The notes under the pieces: generated by a model
What the model was told of the DNA's origin: nothing
The model's input: only the letters and a program-made list of their open reading frames with translations
Database searches by the model: none
Assembly (NCBI RefSeq): GCF_017696315.1
Contig: NZ_JAAORJ010000004.1
Span: 506,519 to 570,518 of the forward strand
Direction: 5' to 3'
Length of the DNA stretch: 64,000 nt
From: Prochlorococcus marinus XMU1412
Lineage (GTDB): Bacteria > Cyanobacteriota > Cyanobacteriia > PCC-6307 > Cyanobiaceae
Position numbers and translations under genes: made by a program
In this document: piece by piece, positions 17,571 through 27,761 of the stretch
How the letters are laid out: every line of letters begins with the position of its first letter
Position numbering within the stretch: position 1 is the stretch's first letter

Positions 17571-19577
17571 ATGGTCGCTGCATCTGTTTCATTAGAATCA
17601 CTTTGTGTAAATAGTATAAGAATGCTTGCTGTAGATGCAGTAAATAAATCTAATAGTGGACATCCTGGATTGCCAATGGGATGTGCTCCTATGGGTTATG
17701 CATTATGGCAAAACATACTTAATCACAACCCTAATAACCCAAAATGGTTCAATAGAGACCGTTTTGTATTATCAGCTGGTCATGGCTGTATGCTGTTATA
17801 TTCCTTGCTTCATTTAACAGGATATAAATCAGTTTCCATAGAAGATATTAAAGAATTTAGGCAATGGGGATCAAAAACTCCTGGACATCCAGAAACATTC
17901 GAAACTGAAGGTGTTGAAGTTACAGCTGGGCCTCTTGGAGCAGGAATTTCAAATGCAGTTGGTTTAGCAATAGCTGAAACACACTTAGCAGCTAAATTTA
18001 ATAAGCCTGATTGCAATATTGTTGATCACTATACTTACGTAATAATGGGAGATGGCTGTAATCAAGAAGGTATTGCATCAGAGGCTTGCTCATTAGCTGG
18101 TCATCTTAAGCTTGGAAAATTAATTGCACTCTATGACGATAATCAAATTACAATTGATGGACGAACCGATGTTTCTTTTACTGAAGATGTCTTAAAAAGA
18201 TACGAAGCTTATGGATGGCATGTACAACATGTTGAAGATGGGAATCATGATGTTAAAGGAATCACCGAAGCTATCGAAAAAGCGAAATTAATTACAGACA
18301 AGCCTTCAATTATAAAAATTTCTACAACCATAGGTTACGGTTCTCCAAATAAATCAGATACTGCTGGAATTCATGGAGCAGCTGTCGGAGAAGAAGAAGC
18401 TGCATTAACTAGAGAGTTTCTAAACTGGGAATATCCTCCTTTTGAAATACCCGATGAAGTATATACGCATTTTAGAAAATCAATAAACAAAGGTGAAAAT
18501 TTAGAGCAAGAATGGGATTCTAAATTTGAAGAATATCAAAAAAAATATCCCTCTGAAGGAGCCGAATTAAAAAGAATGTTAGAGGGTCAATTACCTGAGA
18601 ATTGGGACTCAGACCTCCCCTCTTATTCGCCTAATGATAAAGGTTTAGCCACAAGAAAGCATTCACAAATATGTTTGGGTGCTCTAGGTCCTAACCTACC
18701 TGAATTAATTGGCGGATCAGCAGATTTAACTCACTCTAATTACACAGATATAAAAGGAGAAACTGGATCATTCCAGCCACATAGCCCTGAAAAAAGATAT
18801 TTACATTTTGGTGTACGAGAGCATGCAATGGCAGCTGTACTTAATGGTATTGCCTATCACAATAGTGGTCTTATCCCTTATGGTGGAACCTTCCTTGTTT
18901 TCGCCGATTATATGAGGGGCTCAATGAGGCTTTCAGCACTTAGCGAATTAGGAGTAATCTATGTCTTAACACATGATTCAATTGGTGTAGGAGAAGATGG
19001 GCCAACACATCAACCTATTGAGACTATCCCTTCTCTTCGCGCAATGCCTAACATGCTAGTTTTCAGACCTGGAGATGGCAACGAGACGAGTGGAGCTTAC
19101 AAGCTTGCTATTCAAAATCGAAAAAGACCTTCTGCACTTTGTTTAAGTAGACAAGGCATGCCAAATCAAGAAAATACTTCGATAGACAAAGTTGCTCTAG
19201 GAGGATATGTAGTTTCCGATTGTGAAGGAACACCAGACTTAATATTTATTGGTACTGGAAGCGAACTGAATCTTTGCATTGAAGCAAGTAAGGAACTTTC
19301 AAGCTTGGGTAAAAAAATTAGAGTTGTCTCTATGCCTTGTGTAGAACTTTTTGAAGAGCAAGAAGAATCTTATAAAGAAAGTGTTTTACCTAGTAGTGTG
19401 AAAAAGAGAGTTGTAGTAGAAGCCGCTCATTCATTTGGTTGGCATAAATATACAGGTTTTGATGGTATTTGTATCACTATGGATAGGTTTGGTGCATCAG
19501 CACCAGGTGGAGAATGTATGAAAAATTTTGGATTTACAGTCGAAAACGTAGTTAATAAGACTAAGGAAATTCTATAA
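17571..19577 (+). CDS. tktA: Transketolase
   Basis: Transfers two-carbon units with thiamin diphosphate in the Calvin cycle and pentose phosphate pathway. The N-terminal [19 protein letters not shown], the cofactor-binding GDGCNQEG near residue 157, and the pyrimidine-domain segment [14 protein letters not shown] near residue 415 are all present, with a full C-terminal domain; 668 aa is normal. It follows fabF by 43 bases and ends 14 bases before the convergent thiC, whose pathway makes its cofactor. Confidence 0.97.
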   Translation: MVAASVSLESLCVNSIRMLAVDAVNKSNSGHPGLPMGCAPMGYALWQNILNHNPNNPKWFNRDRFVLSAGHGCMLLYSLLHLTGYKSVSIEDIKEFRQWGSKTPGHPETFETEGVEVTAGPLGAGISNAVGLAIAETHLAAKFNKPDCNIVDHYTYVIMGDGCNQEGIASEACSLAGHLKLGKLIALYDDNQITIDGRTDVSFTEDVLKRYEAYGWHVQHVEDGNHDVKGITEAIEKAKLITDKPSIIKISTTIGYGSPNKSDTAGIHGAAVGEEEAALTREFLNWEYPPFEIPDEVYTHFRKSINKGENLEQEWDSKFEEYQKKYPSEGAELKRMLEGQLPENWDSDLPSYSPNDKGLATRKHSQICLGALGPNLPELIGGSADLTHSNYTDIKGETGSFQPHSPEKRYLHFGVREHAMAAVLNGIAYHNSGLIPYGGTFLVFADYMRGSMRLSALSELGVIYVLTHDSIGVGEDGPTHQPIETIPSLRAMPNMLVFRPGDGNETSGAYKLAIQNRKRPSALCLSRQGMPNQENTSIDKVALGGYVVSDCEGTPDLIFIGTGSELNLCIEASKELSSLGKKIRVVSMPCVELFEEQEESYKESVLPSSVKKRVVVEAAHSFGWHKYTGFDGICITMDRFGASAPGGECMKNFGFTVENVVNKTKEIL

Positions 19578-19591
19578 CTTGTAATTGATAA

Positions 19592-20962
19592 CTACACTGA
19601 AGTATTACATTCTTCAAGTTTATCTTTTAGTTGATCTAGTGATTCATCTGAAATCTTTGAATTCATTGGACAATGTTTTGGGCCACACATTGAACAAAAC
19701 TCAGCCTTTTTAAAGATCTCTTCAGGCAATGTTTCATCATGGTACTGCTTTGCCCTTTCCGGATCTAAAGAAAGTTCGAATTGTTTATTCCAATCAAAGT
19801 TATACCTTGCATGACTAAGTTCATCATCTCGATCACGAGCTCCAGCTCTATGTCTTGCTATATCAGCAGCGTGAGCAGCTATTTTATAAGCAATTAATCC
19901 TTCTCGTACATCTTCTGCATTTGGAAGGCCTAGATGTTCTTTTGGGGTTACATAACATAGCATAGAAGTTCCATACCACCCCGCCATTGCCGCCCCAATA
20001 GCACTTGATATATGGTCATAACCAGGAGAAATATCTGTTACTAATGGTCCAAGTACATAGAAAGGGGCTTCTGAACATTCTTCCATTTGCTTTCTCACAT
20101 TAAACTCAATTTGATCCATAGGGACATGACCAGGACCTTCAACCATTACTTGAACATTATGTTCCCATGCTCTTCGAGTAAGCTCGCCTAAGGTCTTCAA
20201 TTCAGCTAGCTGAGCATCATCAGAAGCATCATGCAAACATCCAGGCCTAAGTGAATCTCCGAGAGAAAAAGTACAATCATATTTCTTGAAAATCTCACAG
20301 ATATCATCAAACCTTGTATAGAGGGGATTTTGTTTAAAATGATGTAACATCCATTGGGCTAAAATACCTCCCCCTCTACTGACAATTCCAGTAATTCTTC
20401 CTTTAACTTTTGGCAAATGCTCTATTAATAGACCAGCATGAATAGTTTGATAATCTACGCCCTGCTGACAATGTTTTTCAATAATATGAAGAAAATCGTC
20501 TTCTGTTAGTCTATCTATTGAACCATGAACACTTTCTAAAGCTTGATAAACAGGAACAGTTCCTATGGGAACAGGAGATTCTTGAATAATTGCTTGTCGG
20601 ACTTCATCTAAATTTACTCCTCCCGTAGAAAGATCCATAACCGTATCAGCACCATATTTAACAGCAAGTTTGAGCTTTTCTACTTCTTCATTGATATCAC
20701 TTGCGTTAGGGGAAGCACCAATATTGGCATTAACTTTGCATCTTGAAGCAATACCTATAGACATTGGCTCAAGATTCAAATGATTAATATTAGCTGGAAT
20801 AATTAATCTTCCTCTTGCCACTTCTTCCATTATTAAAGAAGAAGGAAGATTCTCTTTTTTAGCAACAAAATCCATTTCTTCAGTGATATAGCCATTTCTC
20901 GCAAAGTTCATCTGAGTTACATTGTCTTTCCCAAGGCGAGGCTTAATCCAAGAACTTCTCAT
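19592..20962 (-). CDS. thiC: Phosphomethylpyrimidine synthase ThiC
   Basis: Radical-SAM enzyme turning aminoimidazole ribotide into the hydroxymethylpyrimidine phosphate of thiamin. The C-terminal cluster motif [11 protein letters not shown] is intact near residue 433, and [14 protein letters not shown] and [12 protein letters not shown] are family blocks. The 456-aa length matches cyanobacterial and plastid forms. A TPP riboswitch lies in its 5' leader (21007-21091), so expression should fall when thiamin diphosphate is abundant. It converges on tktA, a thiamin-diphosphate enzyme, with 14 bases between stops. Confidence 0.97.
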   Translation of the reverse strand: MRSSWIKPRLGKDNVTQMNFARNGYITEEMDFVAKKENLPSSLIMEEVARGRLIIPANINHLNLEPMSIGIASRCKVNANIGASPNASDINEEVEKLKLAVKYGADTVMDLSTGGVNLDEVRQAIIQESPVPIGTVPVYQALESVHGSIDRLTEDDFLHIIEKHCQQGVDYQTIHAGLLIEHLPKVKGRITGIVSRGGGILAQWMLHHFKQNPLYTRFDDICEIFKKYDCTFSLGDSLRPGCLHDASDDAQLAELKTLGELTRRAWEHNVQVMVEGPGHVPMDQIEFNVRKQMEECSEAPFYVLGPLVTDISPGYDHISSAIGAAMAGWYGTSMLCYVTPKEHLGLPNAEDVREGLIAYKIAAHAADIARHRAGARDRDDELSHARYNFDWNKQFELSLDPERAKQYHDETLPEEIFKKAEFCSMCGPKHCPMNSKISDESLDQLKDKLEECNTSV

Positions 20963-21006
20963 AATTTCTTAATTTTTAAAAGTGGTATTACTAAAGTTTG
21001 ATCAAA

Positions 21007-21091
21007 TCTCAACTTCCCTGCATCGAAATTAATGATTCAGGTTCAAAGGGTATGATCTCAGCTAAGTTAAATTTCTTAGCACCCCTAGTAT
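21007..21091 (-). promoter_or_regulatory. TPP riboswitch (THI box) in the thiC leader
   Basis: Read on the minus strand, the consensus blocks occur in order: ACTAGGGGTGC, CTGAGA (complement of 21056-21061), ACCCTTTGAACCTGA (complement of 21037-21051), and GCAGGGAAGT (complement of 21012-21021). ACT at the 5' end can pair with AGT at the 3' end to close P1. The aptamer ends about 44 bases before the thiC ATG. That leaves room for a translation- or transcription-level switch, but no clear terminator with a U-tract follows, so translational control is more likely. Confidence 0.95.
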
Positions 21092-21093
21092 TT

Positions 21094-21099
21094 ATCTTA
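21094..21099 (-). promoter_or_regulatory. Candidate -10 element for thiC
   Basis: On the minus strand TAAGAT (complement of 21094-21099) is placed a few bases before the start of the TPP aptamer, as expected if transcription begins at about 21088. It matches four of six TATAAT positions. No convincing -35 is visible upstream. Confidence 0.35.
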
Positions 21100-21141
21100 T
21101 TAATAGCTCTTTTCTAAAAATAAGTCATCTCATATTGCGTG

Positions 21142-21170
21142 AAAATAAATAAAATTGTTTTATTTATTTT
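21142..21170 (-). terminator. 13-bp AT hairpin over the stop codon of the small membrane protein gene
   Basis: AAAATAAATAAAA (21142-21154) and TTTTATTTATTTT (21158-21170) are perfect complements with a 3-base loop. The stop codon of the 71-aa gene (complement of 21160-21162) lies in the stem. It is likely the 3' end of the amidohydrolase-small-protein transcript, upstream of the thiC promoter. The stem contains no G/C pair, so intrinsic termination would be weak. Confidence 0.45.
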
Positions 21171-21375
21171 TTTGATAAGACTTTATCTTTTTTAAAATAT
21201 TTTTTCTATCCAATTGTCTGCTCATACCCCTCTCCAAAATAATTACAATCCCCATTAAGCCAATAGGTAAATAAAAAATCTTCTTGGAATTATCCCTAAA
21301 TATTAATCCAATGGCAGATATAAAAATCATGAAAGGAGCTACAAAAGATAAAATAAATCTTTTATTAATTTTCAT
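21160..21375 (-). CDS. Small membrane protein, DUF3188-like
   Basis: A 71-aa protein with two predicted membrane helices (residues about 8-27 and 33-50, RFILSFVAPFMIFISAIGLI and FYLPIGLMGIVIIL) and a basic C-terminal tail (ILKKIKSYQKNK). It resembles the small cyanobacterial DUF3188 proteins, though I judge this from pattern only. The ATG overlaps the TGA of the upstream amidohydrolase gene by 4 bases (ATGA), which implies translational coupling. Function unknown. Confidence 0.65.
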   Translation of the reverse strand: MKINKRFILSFVAPFMIFISAIGLIFRDNSKKIFYLPIGLMGIVIILERGMSRQLDRKNILKKIKSYQKNK

Positions 21376-22556
21376 TTGCCAATAGTATTAATTATTTCAT
21401 TATTTAATTTTACTATGGATTCTGTTATCACTTTAATTCCAACAGCAATAGCTCTTTCATCCGGATCAAATTTAGAACTATGAAGAGGAGCACATCCATT
21501 GGAACTAGAAACCCCAAGCCTAAACATAGCTCCAGGAATTTCATTTAAGAATTCAGCGAAATCCTCAGCTCCTAATGATGGTTTTTGTAATTCGATTACA
21601 TTTTCTTGACCCAAAACCTTAATTCCCGAATCTCTGAGGACTCTATTCATTTCAGGATTATTATTAACTGCCGGAGTGATTTCTCTAAATATAACTTTTG
21701 CTTCAGCTCCGCAACTATTAGCTAAAGAAGTGATATTTTCATTGAGCCAATTACCAAGATTCATAAATACTTTACGATTAGTGCATCTAACAGTACCAAT
21801 TAAATTAACCTTTTCTGCGAGAACATTGAATGCATTGCCACCATTTATTTTCCCAAAAGTTATTACTACTGGATCTAGAGGGTCTAACTTCCGTGTTATT
21901 GATTCTTGAATTCCCGAGATAACTTTTGAGGCAGCCCAAATAGCATCAACTCCTTCATGAGGTCGAGCACCATGGCCTGATTTTCCTTTAATCTCAACAT
22001 TAAGTTCTCCAGCAGCTGCAGTTAAACTTCCCTCTTTAATGCCAATAGTCCCTACGGATAAATCGGGGTAGACATGAACTCCAAAAATATGGGTTAAACC
22101 ATTAGTTGCACCATCCTTAATCATCCATCTAGCTCCACTCGCAATTTCTTCAGCAGGCTGAAAAATTATCCGAGTCCCAAAATTTAGTTTTAAATCCTTA
22201 AGAATTTTTGCGACACCCAATCCAATCGAGATATGCAAATCGTGACCACAGGCATGCATAACACCATCTACTTTTGAAGAAAAACTTAATTTAGTTTCCT
22301 CAAATATTGGCAATGCATCCATATCCACTCTTAAACCTATAATACCTTTATCTAAAGGGCCAAAATCAGCTATAACTCCAGTCCTACCTATAGATTCTCT
22401 AACATTCCAACCAATATCTTTTAAAAAACCACTGATCAAGATCGCTGTTTGATTTTCAAGTCCACTTAATTCCGGATGTTCATGGATATGTCTTCTTAAG
22501 TTAATTAGTTCATCATTAAACGAATCAATTTTTTTATGTAACTGATCTCTATTCAT
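21372..22556 (-). CDS. M20 family amidohydrolase
   Basis: A metal-dependent hydrolase of the N-acyl-amino-acid / IAA-amino-acid amidohydrolase type that releases amino acids from N-acyl or peptide-like conjugates. The metal motif MHACGHDLHISIG lies near residue 100, RRHIHEHPELSG near residue 22, QPAEEIASGARWMI near 135 and a dimerisation domain from about 180 to 295. The 394-aa length is normal. No signal peptide, so cytosolic. Its stop overlaps the start of the small membrane protein gene, and the TPR gene is 3 bases upstream. Substrate not determinable. Confidence 0.9.
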   Translation of the reverse strand: MNRDQLHKKIDSFNDELINLRRHIHEHPELSGLENQTAILISGFLKDIGWNVRESIGRTGVIADFGPLDKGIIGLRVDMDALPIFEETKLSFSSKVDGVMHACGHDLHISIGLGVAKILKDLKLNFGTRIIFQPAEEIASGARWMIKDGATNGLTHIFGVHVYPDLSVGTIGIKEGSLTAAAGELNVEIKGKSGHGARPHEGVDAIWAASKVISGIQESITRKLDPLDPVVITFGKINGGNAFNVLAEKVNLIGTVRCTNRKVFMNLGNWLNENITSLANSCGAEAKVIFREITPAVNNNPEMNRVLRDSGIKVLGQENVIELQKPSLGAEDFAEFLNEIPGAMFRLGVSSSNGCAPLHSSKFDPDERAIAVGIKVITESIVKLNNEIINTIGK

Positions 22557-22559
22557 TAC

Positions 22560-23360
22560 TTATTTTAAATCGATAAAATTCATTAAATCTTTAATTGGTT
22601 GAGGAGGCCATCTTCTTATTTTTTTTAACCATTCTTCATCACTATATCTAGGATCTAATTCAGTTACCGCTATCCAATTACTCTCTGCTTTACCAGCTTC
22701 ACCATTAGACCAACTCAAAGCTGTCAAAGCTGCCCTAGCATCTGCAAAAGTTGGATAACGTCTAATTAACTTTATTAATTCTTTTTCAGCTTCATCAATA
22801 TTTCCCAACTGGAAATCTGCTAACGCCAAACTTGACCTAGCCATGGCAAATCCTGGATTATATAAAGCAGCTTTGGAGAATAAATCTCTTGCTTTATCCC
22901 AATGGGATGTAGATCCTTCTACGTTAGCTAAATTATATAATGCAGAGAAATTTTTACTATCTAGGGAAATAACGAACATATAATCCTTTTTCGCTTGCGA
23001 CCATAAACCCAATGCTTCCTCAGCAATCCCCCTGTTAATGTAAGGATCTATTTCACTAGGATTCAAACTTATTGCCTTATTTTGGTCATCTATTGATCCC
23101 TTAACATCTCCTACAACAAGTCTTACATTTCCTCTATTGCTAAAACCTGCAGCATCATCAGGATAAGAATCGAGATATTGATTCCATTCTTGTAACGCGA
23201 GATTAAATTTTCCGCCTGAACTAAGATCTAACGCATTTTTAAACAAATCCTCCCTCGAAGATAATGAATAGCATGGTGCAATATAAAAAATATTGAAAAA
23301 AATAAAAATTAATAAAAAACAAACCTTAACTTTTTTAAAAGTTATCATCTTTTGAATCAA
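22560..23360 (-). CDS. TPR-repeat protein with N-terminal signal/anchor
   Basis: An exported or membrane-anchored tetratricopeptide protein. A hydrophobic N-terminus ([20 protein letters not shown], residues 12-31) ends at a plausible cleavage site, followed by five or six TPR units; [19 protein letters not shown] and [19 protein letters not shown] are clear repeats. Either of two ATGs (codon 1 or codon 5) may start it, and both overlap the 3' end of ruvB. The overlap of 14-26 bases and 3-base spacing to the amidohydrolase indicate one operon. Likely a scaffold for photosystem or envelope assembly, but no partner is shown. Confidence 0.82.
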   Translation of the reverse strand: MIQKMITFKKVKVCFLLIFIFFNIFYIAPCYSLSSREDLFKNALDLSSGGKFNLALQEWNQYLDSYPDDAAGFSNRGNVRLVVGDVKGSIDDQNKAISLNPSEIDPYINRGIAEEALGLWSQAKKDYMFVISLDSKNFSALYNLANVEGSTSHWDKARDLFSKAALYNPGFAMARSSLALADFQLGNIDEAEKELIKLIRRYPTFADARAALTALSWSNGEAGKAESNWIAVTELDPRYSDEEWLKKIRRWPPQPIKDLMNFIDLK

Positions 23361-24393
23361 TGTACTTTTTTCCTAAAGCAGTAAGCAATCTTCCTCGAGG
23401 AGTTCTCGTGAGAAAACCAATTTTAATAAGATATGGCTCAACAACAAATTCTAACATTGAAGAATCATCGCCCAACCCAGATGCAATTGAATCAAGGCCA
23501 GTTGGAATATTATTATTTTGGTTAAGAAAAGATAAATAGTGTCTATCTAAAGAATCCAATCCTTTTTCGTCTATTTGGTAAGAATTTAAAGCTTTTTTTA
23601 TTAAATTCACTGAGATAGTATTAGTTTTCATAACAACTTGAGCATAATCTCTAACTCGTCTTAATAATCTTAATGCAATTCTTGGAGTCCCTCGAGATAT
23701 CTTTGCCAAATCATAAGATGCTTCATCTTCTAAATTGAGGTTTATTAATCGGGAGAAATTAACAATAATTTGTTTTAATTCATCACATGTATAGAATTCA
23801 ATTTTCTGAGATATCCCAAATCTGTCTCTTAGAGGTGCACTTATTGAGGCTAATTTAGTTGTCGCGCCAATCAGAGTAAACCTAGGAAGATTAATTGTTC
23901 TGCAACGGGCTCCTCTATTAGCTCCCATCGTTAAGTCAAGTCTAAAATCCTCCATTGCAGAATATAACAACTCTTCAGTTAACCTATTTAAGCGATGTAT
24001 CTCATCGATAAATAAAACTTCACCTTCTTTTAATCCAAGAAGTAAACCTACAATATCTCTTGGTCTTTCAATTGCTGGTGCAGTCGCAATCTTACATTTT
24101 GTATTCAATTCGTGGGCTATCAAAAAAGCAAGAGTAGTCTTACCTAGACCAGGTTGTCCATATAAAAGAGTATGCTCCAAAGGTTCTTTTCTAATAATTG
24201 AAGCATCTATAGCTATTCTTAAAGAAGATTTAAGTTGTTCTTGGCCAATAAATTCTTTTAAATTAAGAGGCCGGGCTAAGTTCAAATTATTATTTCTCTT
24301 TTCTTCTGGAATGTTTTTTGAATCAACTAGCCTAAGTTCTTTTTTTCGAAAAGAAAAGTCATTATCGCCTATATTGGAAGAAATTATTGCCAT
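23335..24393 (-). CDS. ruvB: Holliday junction branch migration helicase RuvB
   Basis: AAA+ motor that drives branch migration with RuvA. The Walker A motif [14 protein letters not shown] is near residue 77, Walker [14 protein letters not shown] near 125, sensor and arginine-finger region [14 protein letters not shown] near 190, and a winged-helix C-terminal domain ends [14 protein letters not shown]. At 352 aa it has a short N-terminal extension relative to E. coli. Its 3' end overlaps the TPR gene; smpB is divergent 52 bases away. Confidence 0.97.
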   Translation of the reverse strand: MAIISSNIGDNDFSFRKKELRLVDSKNIPEEKRNNNLNLARPLNLKEFIGQEQLKSSLRIAIDASIIRKEPLEHTLLYGQPGLGKTTLAFLIAHELNTKCKIATAPAIERPRDIVGLLLGLKEGEVLFIDEIHRLNRLTEELLYSAMEDFRLDLTMGANRGARCRTINLPRFTLIGATTKLASISAPLRDRFGISQKIEFYTCDELKQIIVNFSRLINLNLEDEASYDLAKISRGTPRIALRLLRRVRDYAQVVMKTNTISVNLIKKALNSYQIDEKGLDSLDRHYLSFLNQNNNIPTGLDSIASGLGDDSSMLEFVVEPYLIKIGFLTRTPRGRLLTALGKKYIDSKDDNF

Positions 24394-24445
24394 AATGAAA
24401 GGTTAATTGCAATTGTTCTGAGTAGAAAGATTTTTTACAACTAAA

Positions 24446-24940
24446 ATGGCAAAAAATTCAAACAAAGTTAAAAAAAATACTAATAAAGGAAATAATTTTA
24501 AACTTCTAGCTGATAATAGATATGCAAAATTTCAATATGCAATATTTGAAACAATCGAAGCTGGAATTGAGCTTTTAGGGACTGAAGTAAAGTCTATTAG
24601 AAACGGAAAAGCAAATTTAAGAGACGGATACTGTTCATTCAGAGATGGGGAGATCTTATTATTAAATGTTCACATTTCACCACATACAAATGTGGGGTCT
24701 TTCTTTAATCATGATCCACTAAGAAATAGAAAGTTGCTACTACATAAAAAAGAAATAATAAAAATGAAATCTAATACTGAAAAAAAAGGAATGACTATTG
24801 TTCCATTATCTCTTTATTTAAAAGGCTCATGGATAAAACTAACTATTGGAGTTGGTAAAGGGAAAAAATTACATGACAAACGACAAGATGAAAAACAAAA
24901 AAGCATAAAAAAAGAAATCAACTCTGCACTAAAAAGATAA
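24446..24940 (+). CDS. smpB: SsrA-binding protein SmpB
   Basis: Partner of tmRNA in rescue of stalled ribosomes. The core beta-barrel has [20 protein letters not shown] (residues 20-39), [22 protein letters not shown] around 42-63, and the basic C-terminal tail [18 protein letters not shown] that enters the decoding centre. The 164-aa length is normal. No tmRNA gene was seen in the window. It converges with a small hypothetical gene, 26 bases apart. Confidence 0.97.
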   Translation: MAKNSNKVKKNTNKGNNFKLLADNRYAKFQYAIFETIEAGIELLGTEVKSIRNGKANLRDGYCSFRDGEILLLNVHISPHTNVGSFFNHDPLRNRKLLLHKKEIIKMKSNTEKKGMTIVPLSLYLKGSWIKLTIGVGKGKKLHDKRQDEKQKSIKKEINSALKR

Positions 24941-24966
24941 AAGATTAGTCAGAATTATTGAAAGTA

Positions 24967-25212
24967 TCAATCTAAACTTACTGAAGTTGGTGGTGGTGAA
25001 GGATCTGGATCTGCAATTAGCATATGCTGCAATACAGTTTCTGGCCTCTCACTATCTCTCCAGCGAATTTTGTATGCAGGCATTTTTGTACCTCTACTTG
25101 TAGTTTGCTCTACTGGTTCAATAACCCATCCTCTTCTTGATCGGCCTTGAGGATTTCTTTTTACTACTGCATCCGCGTGTTTGAAACGGAAACCAACACG
25201 TTCACCACTCAT
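24967..25212 (-). CDS. Conserved hypothetical protein, basic small domain
   Basis: An 81-residue protein, basic in its first half (FRFKHADAVVKRNPQGRSRR) and with a proline-rich tail (DPDPSPPPTSVSLD). The central YKIRWRDSERPETVLQHML suggests a small beta-barrel of SH3 or KOW type that might bind nucleic acid or protein; that is a guess from pattern. It follows lysS by 56 bases on the same strand. Codon use looks native and the sequence is typical of a conserved picocyanobacterial gene. Confidence 0.75.
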   Translation of the reverse strand: MSGERVGFRFKHADAVVKRNPQGRSRRGWVIEPVEQTTSRGTKMPAYKIRWRDSERPETVLQHMLIADPDPSPPPTSVSLD

Positions 25213-25268
25213 TTAAAAAATTTCGTATTGGATTGATTTAACTATTTTACTTCATTCGAGGGTAATTT

Positions 25269-26780
25269 TTAACTTTTTTTGGAAGTTATTTCTGGTTTTA
25301 ACAATGGGAAAGGGATTACATCTCTAATCGATGCGCTATTAGTAATTAACATAATTAGCCTATCAATGCCTATACCTAATCCTCCCGTAGGCGGCATGCC
25401 AATCTCTAAAGCATTTAAAAAATCTTCATCTATACAGTGAGCCTCAAGATCTCCTTCATCTCTAAGAGATTGCTGTAATTGCATTCTTTCTCTTTGATCT
25501 ACTGGATCTATCAACTCACTAAACGCATTTGCCAGTTCTCGACCAACAATGAATAATTCAAATCTCTGGACTATTTCTTTATTATCGTGATGAGGCCTAG
25601 CTAAAGGAGAAATTTCAACAGGATAATCAATGACAAAAGTGGGTTCTATAAGTTTTGATTCTACTTTTTGCTCAAAAACCTCATTTAAAAGTCTTCCCAT
25701 AGTATTTACTTTATTAGAACAATCAACATTGATATTTTTAACGGCTTTTTTTGCTGCTAGAAAGTCTCCACTGAAAGAATCAAAATCAATCCCTGTATAT
25801 TTTTTGACAATAGCTTTCATGGATATTCTTGACCAAGGCTTAGAAAAATCAATTTCTTTATTTTGATAATTTATAGTTAAGGACCCACATGCATCAGCTA
25901 CGATATCTTTAATCAATTCTTCAGTTAAATTCATCATATCTACATAATCAGAATAAGCTTCATAAATTTCCACTGAGGTGAATTCTGGATTATGCCTTGT
26001 ACTTATCCCCTCATTACGGAAGATTCTTCCCAATTCATAGACTTTCTCAAAACCTCCAACAACCATTCTCTTTAAATGTAATTCTGTAGCTATTCTTAAA
26101 TACAACGGAATATCTAATGTATTGTGATGAGTTATAAATGGTCTTGCTTCAGCACCACCAGCTTCAGATTGCAAAATTGGAGTCTCTATCTCTAAAAAAT
26201 TTCTATTATCTAGCCATTTTCTTATAAAACTTATACATTTCGCTCTGGTTTTAAATACATTTTTAGAGTGAGGATTAACTATTAAATCTAAATAACGTTG
26301 TCTATATCTTTTTTCAATATCAGTCAATCCATGCCATTTATCTGGGAGAGGTTGTAATGATTTGGATAACATTTCCCATTTTTCTACTTTAATTGAAAGC
26401 TCACCTTTATTAGTTTTTTTAATAGTTCCATAGACTCCTATCCAATCACCAATATCTACTATTTCCTTGAGATCTTCAAAAGAAAGTAATTTTTGTTTTT
26501 CTAAATTGAAATTAATAATCCTTTTATCTAGATAAAGCTGAATCTGACCTTCTTGATCGCTTATTGTGAAAAAGGCAATTTTGCCCATTACCCTTTTTGC
26601 CAGAACTCTACCAGCAATAGAAACACTGAAGTCTTCCTCTTGACCATTTTCTAGATGATCAAATTTTTGAATAAGAAAACTGGTAGTATGTGAAACCTTA
26701 AAGCTCTGTGCGTAAGAAGCAAATCCTTTATTCACGAGTGAACTAGCTTTTTGTAAGCGCGCTTCTTTAATTTCAGACAA
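25269..26780 (-). CDS. lysS: Lysyl-tRNA synthetase, class II
   Basis: Charges tRNA-Lys. The N-terminal OB-fold anticodon-binding domain (about residues 55-165) contains [13 protein letters not shown] in the variant [13 protein letters not shown]. Class II motif 1 is around [19 protein letters not shown] (residues 175-193), motif 2 at [20 protein letters not shown] near 253-272, and motif 3 at [16 protein letters not shown] near 473-488. Length 503 aa is standard. It is 50 bases downstream of rpaB on the same strand. Confidence 0.97.
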   Translation of the reverse strand: MSEIKEARLQKASSLVNKGFASYAQSFKVSHTTSFLIQKFDHLENGQEEDFSVSIAGRVLAKRVMGKIAFFTISDQEGQIQLYLDKRIINFNLEKQKLLSFEDLKEIVDIGDWIGVYGTIKKTNKGELSIKVEKWEMLSKSLQPLPDKWHGLTDIEKRYRQRYLDLIVNPHSKNVFKTRAKCISFIRKWLDNRNFLEIETPILQSEAGGAEARPFITHHNTLDIPLYLRIATELHLKRMVVGGFEKVYELGRIFRNEGISTRHNPEFTSVEIYEAYSDYVDMMNLTEELIKDIVADACGSLTINYQNKEIDFSKPWSRISMKAIVKKYTGIDFDSFSGDFLAAKKAVKNINVDCSNKVNTMGRLLNEVFEQKVESKLIEPTFVIDYPVEISPLARPHHDNKEIVQRFELFIVGRELANAFSELIDPVDQRERMQLQQSLRDEGDLEAHCIDEDFLNALEIGMPPTGGLGIGIDRLIMLITNSASIRDVIPFPLLKPEITSKKS

Positions 26781-26830
26781 AATTTATTTAAATATATTTG
26801 TTTTATTTAATAAAATTATCAGACTATTGC

Positions 26831-27577
26831 TCAACTTGCCAAAGATGTTGCTGTTTCGCCAACTCTCTGAGATGCGTAACCAATTCCTCTAACAGTTAGT
26901 ATTAATTCTGGATTTCTTGGATCTGGTTCCAATTTACCTCTTAGTCTTGCAACATATACATCTACAACTCTTAAATCTGCCGCTCTACGAGGAGGATAGC
27001 CCCACAGCTGTTCCAAAATTTCTGCTCGAGGAACAACCTTACCAGGTTCGTCAAATAATAACTCTAGGAGACTAAATTCAGTATAAGTTAGACTAATTCT
27101 ATCTCCAGCTCTAGAAACTTGTCTGCGATTAGTATCAACAACTAAACTTCCAAATTTCATAACTCCTTTGCCTGAAGGAACTTCTTTGGTTTCAGTAACC
27201 GATACAGTTGGCCCCATTCTTCTCAAAATTGTAGCTATTCTGGCCTCTAACTCTTTTGGGCTAAATGGTTTAGATAAGTAATCATCGGCTCCTAAATCCA
27301 AACCAGCAACTCTCTCTGAAATAGCCTCTAGAGCGGTTAAAAATATTATTGGTACTACTGACTCAGCTCTAATTCTTCTACAAACAGCAAATCCATCCAT
27401 TTTTGGAAGCATAACATCAAGAACTATCAAATCTGGGGAATCCCTGTGGAAAGACTCAAGAGCTTCTTCGCCGTTAGTGGCTGAATATACTTGATATCCT
27501 GCAAGTTGAAGCCTCGTAACTAATACCTTCAAAACTGCTGGTTCATCATCAACAACTAAAATTCTTGCTTTTGACAT
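26831..27577 (-). CDS. rpaB: OmpR-type response regulator RpaB (Ycf27)
   Basis: Essential cyanobacterial regulator that binds HLR1 elements of photosynthesis and stress genes and responds to redox and light. The receiver domain (residues 3-120) carries the acidic pocket in VVDDEPA, the phospho-accepting aspartate in IVLDVMLPKMDG, and the lysine in SKPFSPKELEARI. The DNA-binding winged helix spans about 140-240 and ends LILTVRGIGYASQR. The pairing of LELGADDY-like GLDLGADDYLSKPFSPKELE with ARLRGKLEPDP fits RpaB rather than RpaA. I start at ATG 27575-27577 (MSKARILVVDDE); the open frame reaches 27631 but that extension is not domain-like. Confidence 0.85.
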   Translation of the reverse strand: MSKARILVVDDEPAVLKVLVTRLQLAGYQVYSATNGEEALESFHRDSPDLIVLDVMLPKMDGFAVCRRIRAESVVPIIFLTALEAISERVAGLDLGADDYLSKPFSPKELEARIATILRRMGPTVSVTETKEVPSGKGVMKFGSLVVDTNRRQVSRAGDRISLTYTEFSLLELLFDEPGKVVPRAEILEQLWGYPPRRAADLRVVDVYVARLRGKLEPDPRNPELILTVRGIGYASQRVGETATSLAS

Positions 27578-27687
27578 AGTTAAAAAAAGATTTCTCGATA
27601 TTTCAAAGCAAAGAACTATTGCATTGAACATTTATTCTAACAATTAAAAATATAACATTACGAACCCTCAAAGAGATATTCCTAAGG

Positions 27688-27705
27688 TTTACAAACATTT
27701 TAAAT
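27688..27705 (+). promoter_or_regulatory. Degenerate HLR1-like direct repeat upstream of rpaB
   Basis: TTTACAAA at 27688-27695 matches the 8-base HLR1 half-site, and after two bases TTTTAAAT (27698-27705) matches six of eight positions of a second half with correct spacing. It lies about 110 bases upstream of the rpaB start. RpaB binds HLR1, so autoregulation is possible. The low GC content makes chance matches likely. Confidence 0.25.
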
Positions 27706-27761
27706 TAATTGAAAATATATAAATTTTTTCAAGCATTTTTTCCTCTTGGCAAAATTTATTA

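Noticed and set aside
20998-21117. A 39-codon plus-strand open frame ending in a hydrophobic segment, which looks like a small membrane protein
   Set aside because: It is the antisense of the thiC TPP riboswitch, whose conserved blocks explain the bases; its start would be a TTG with no other support.
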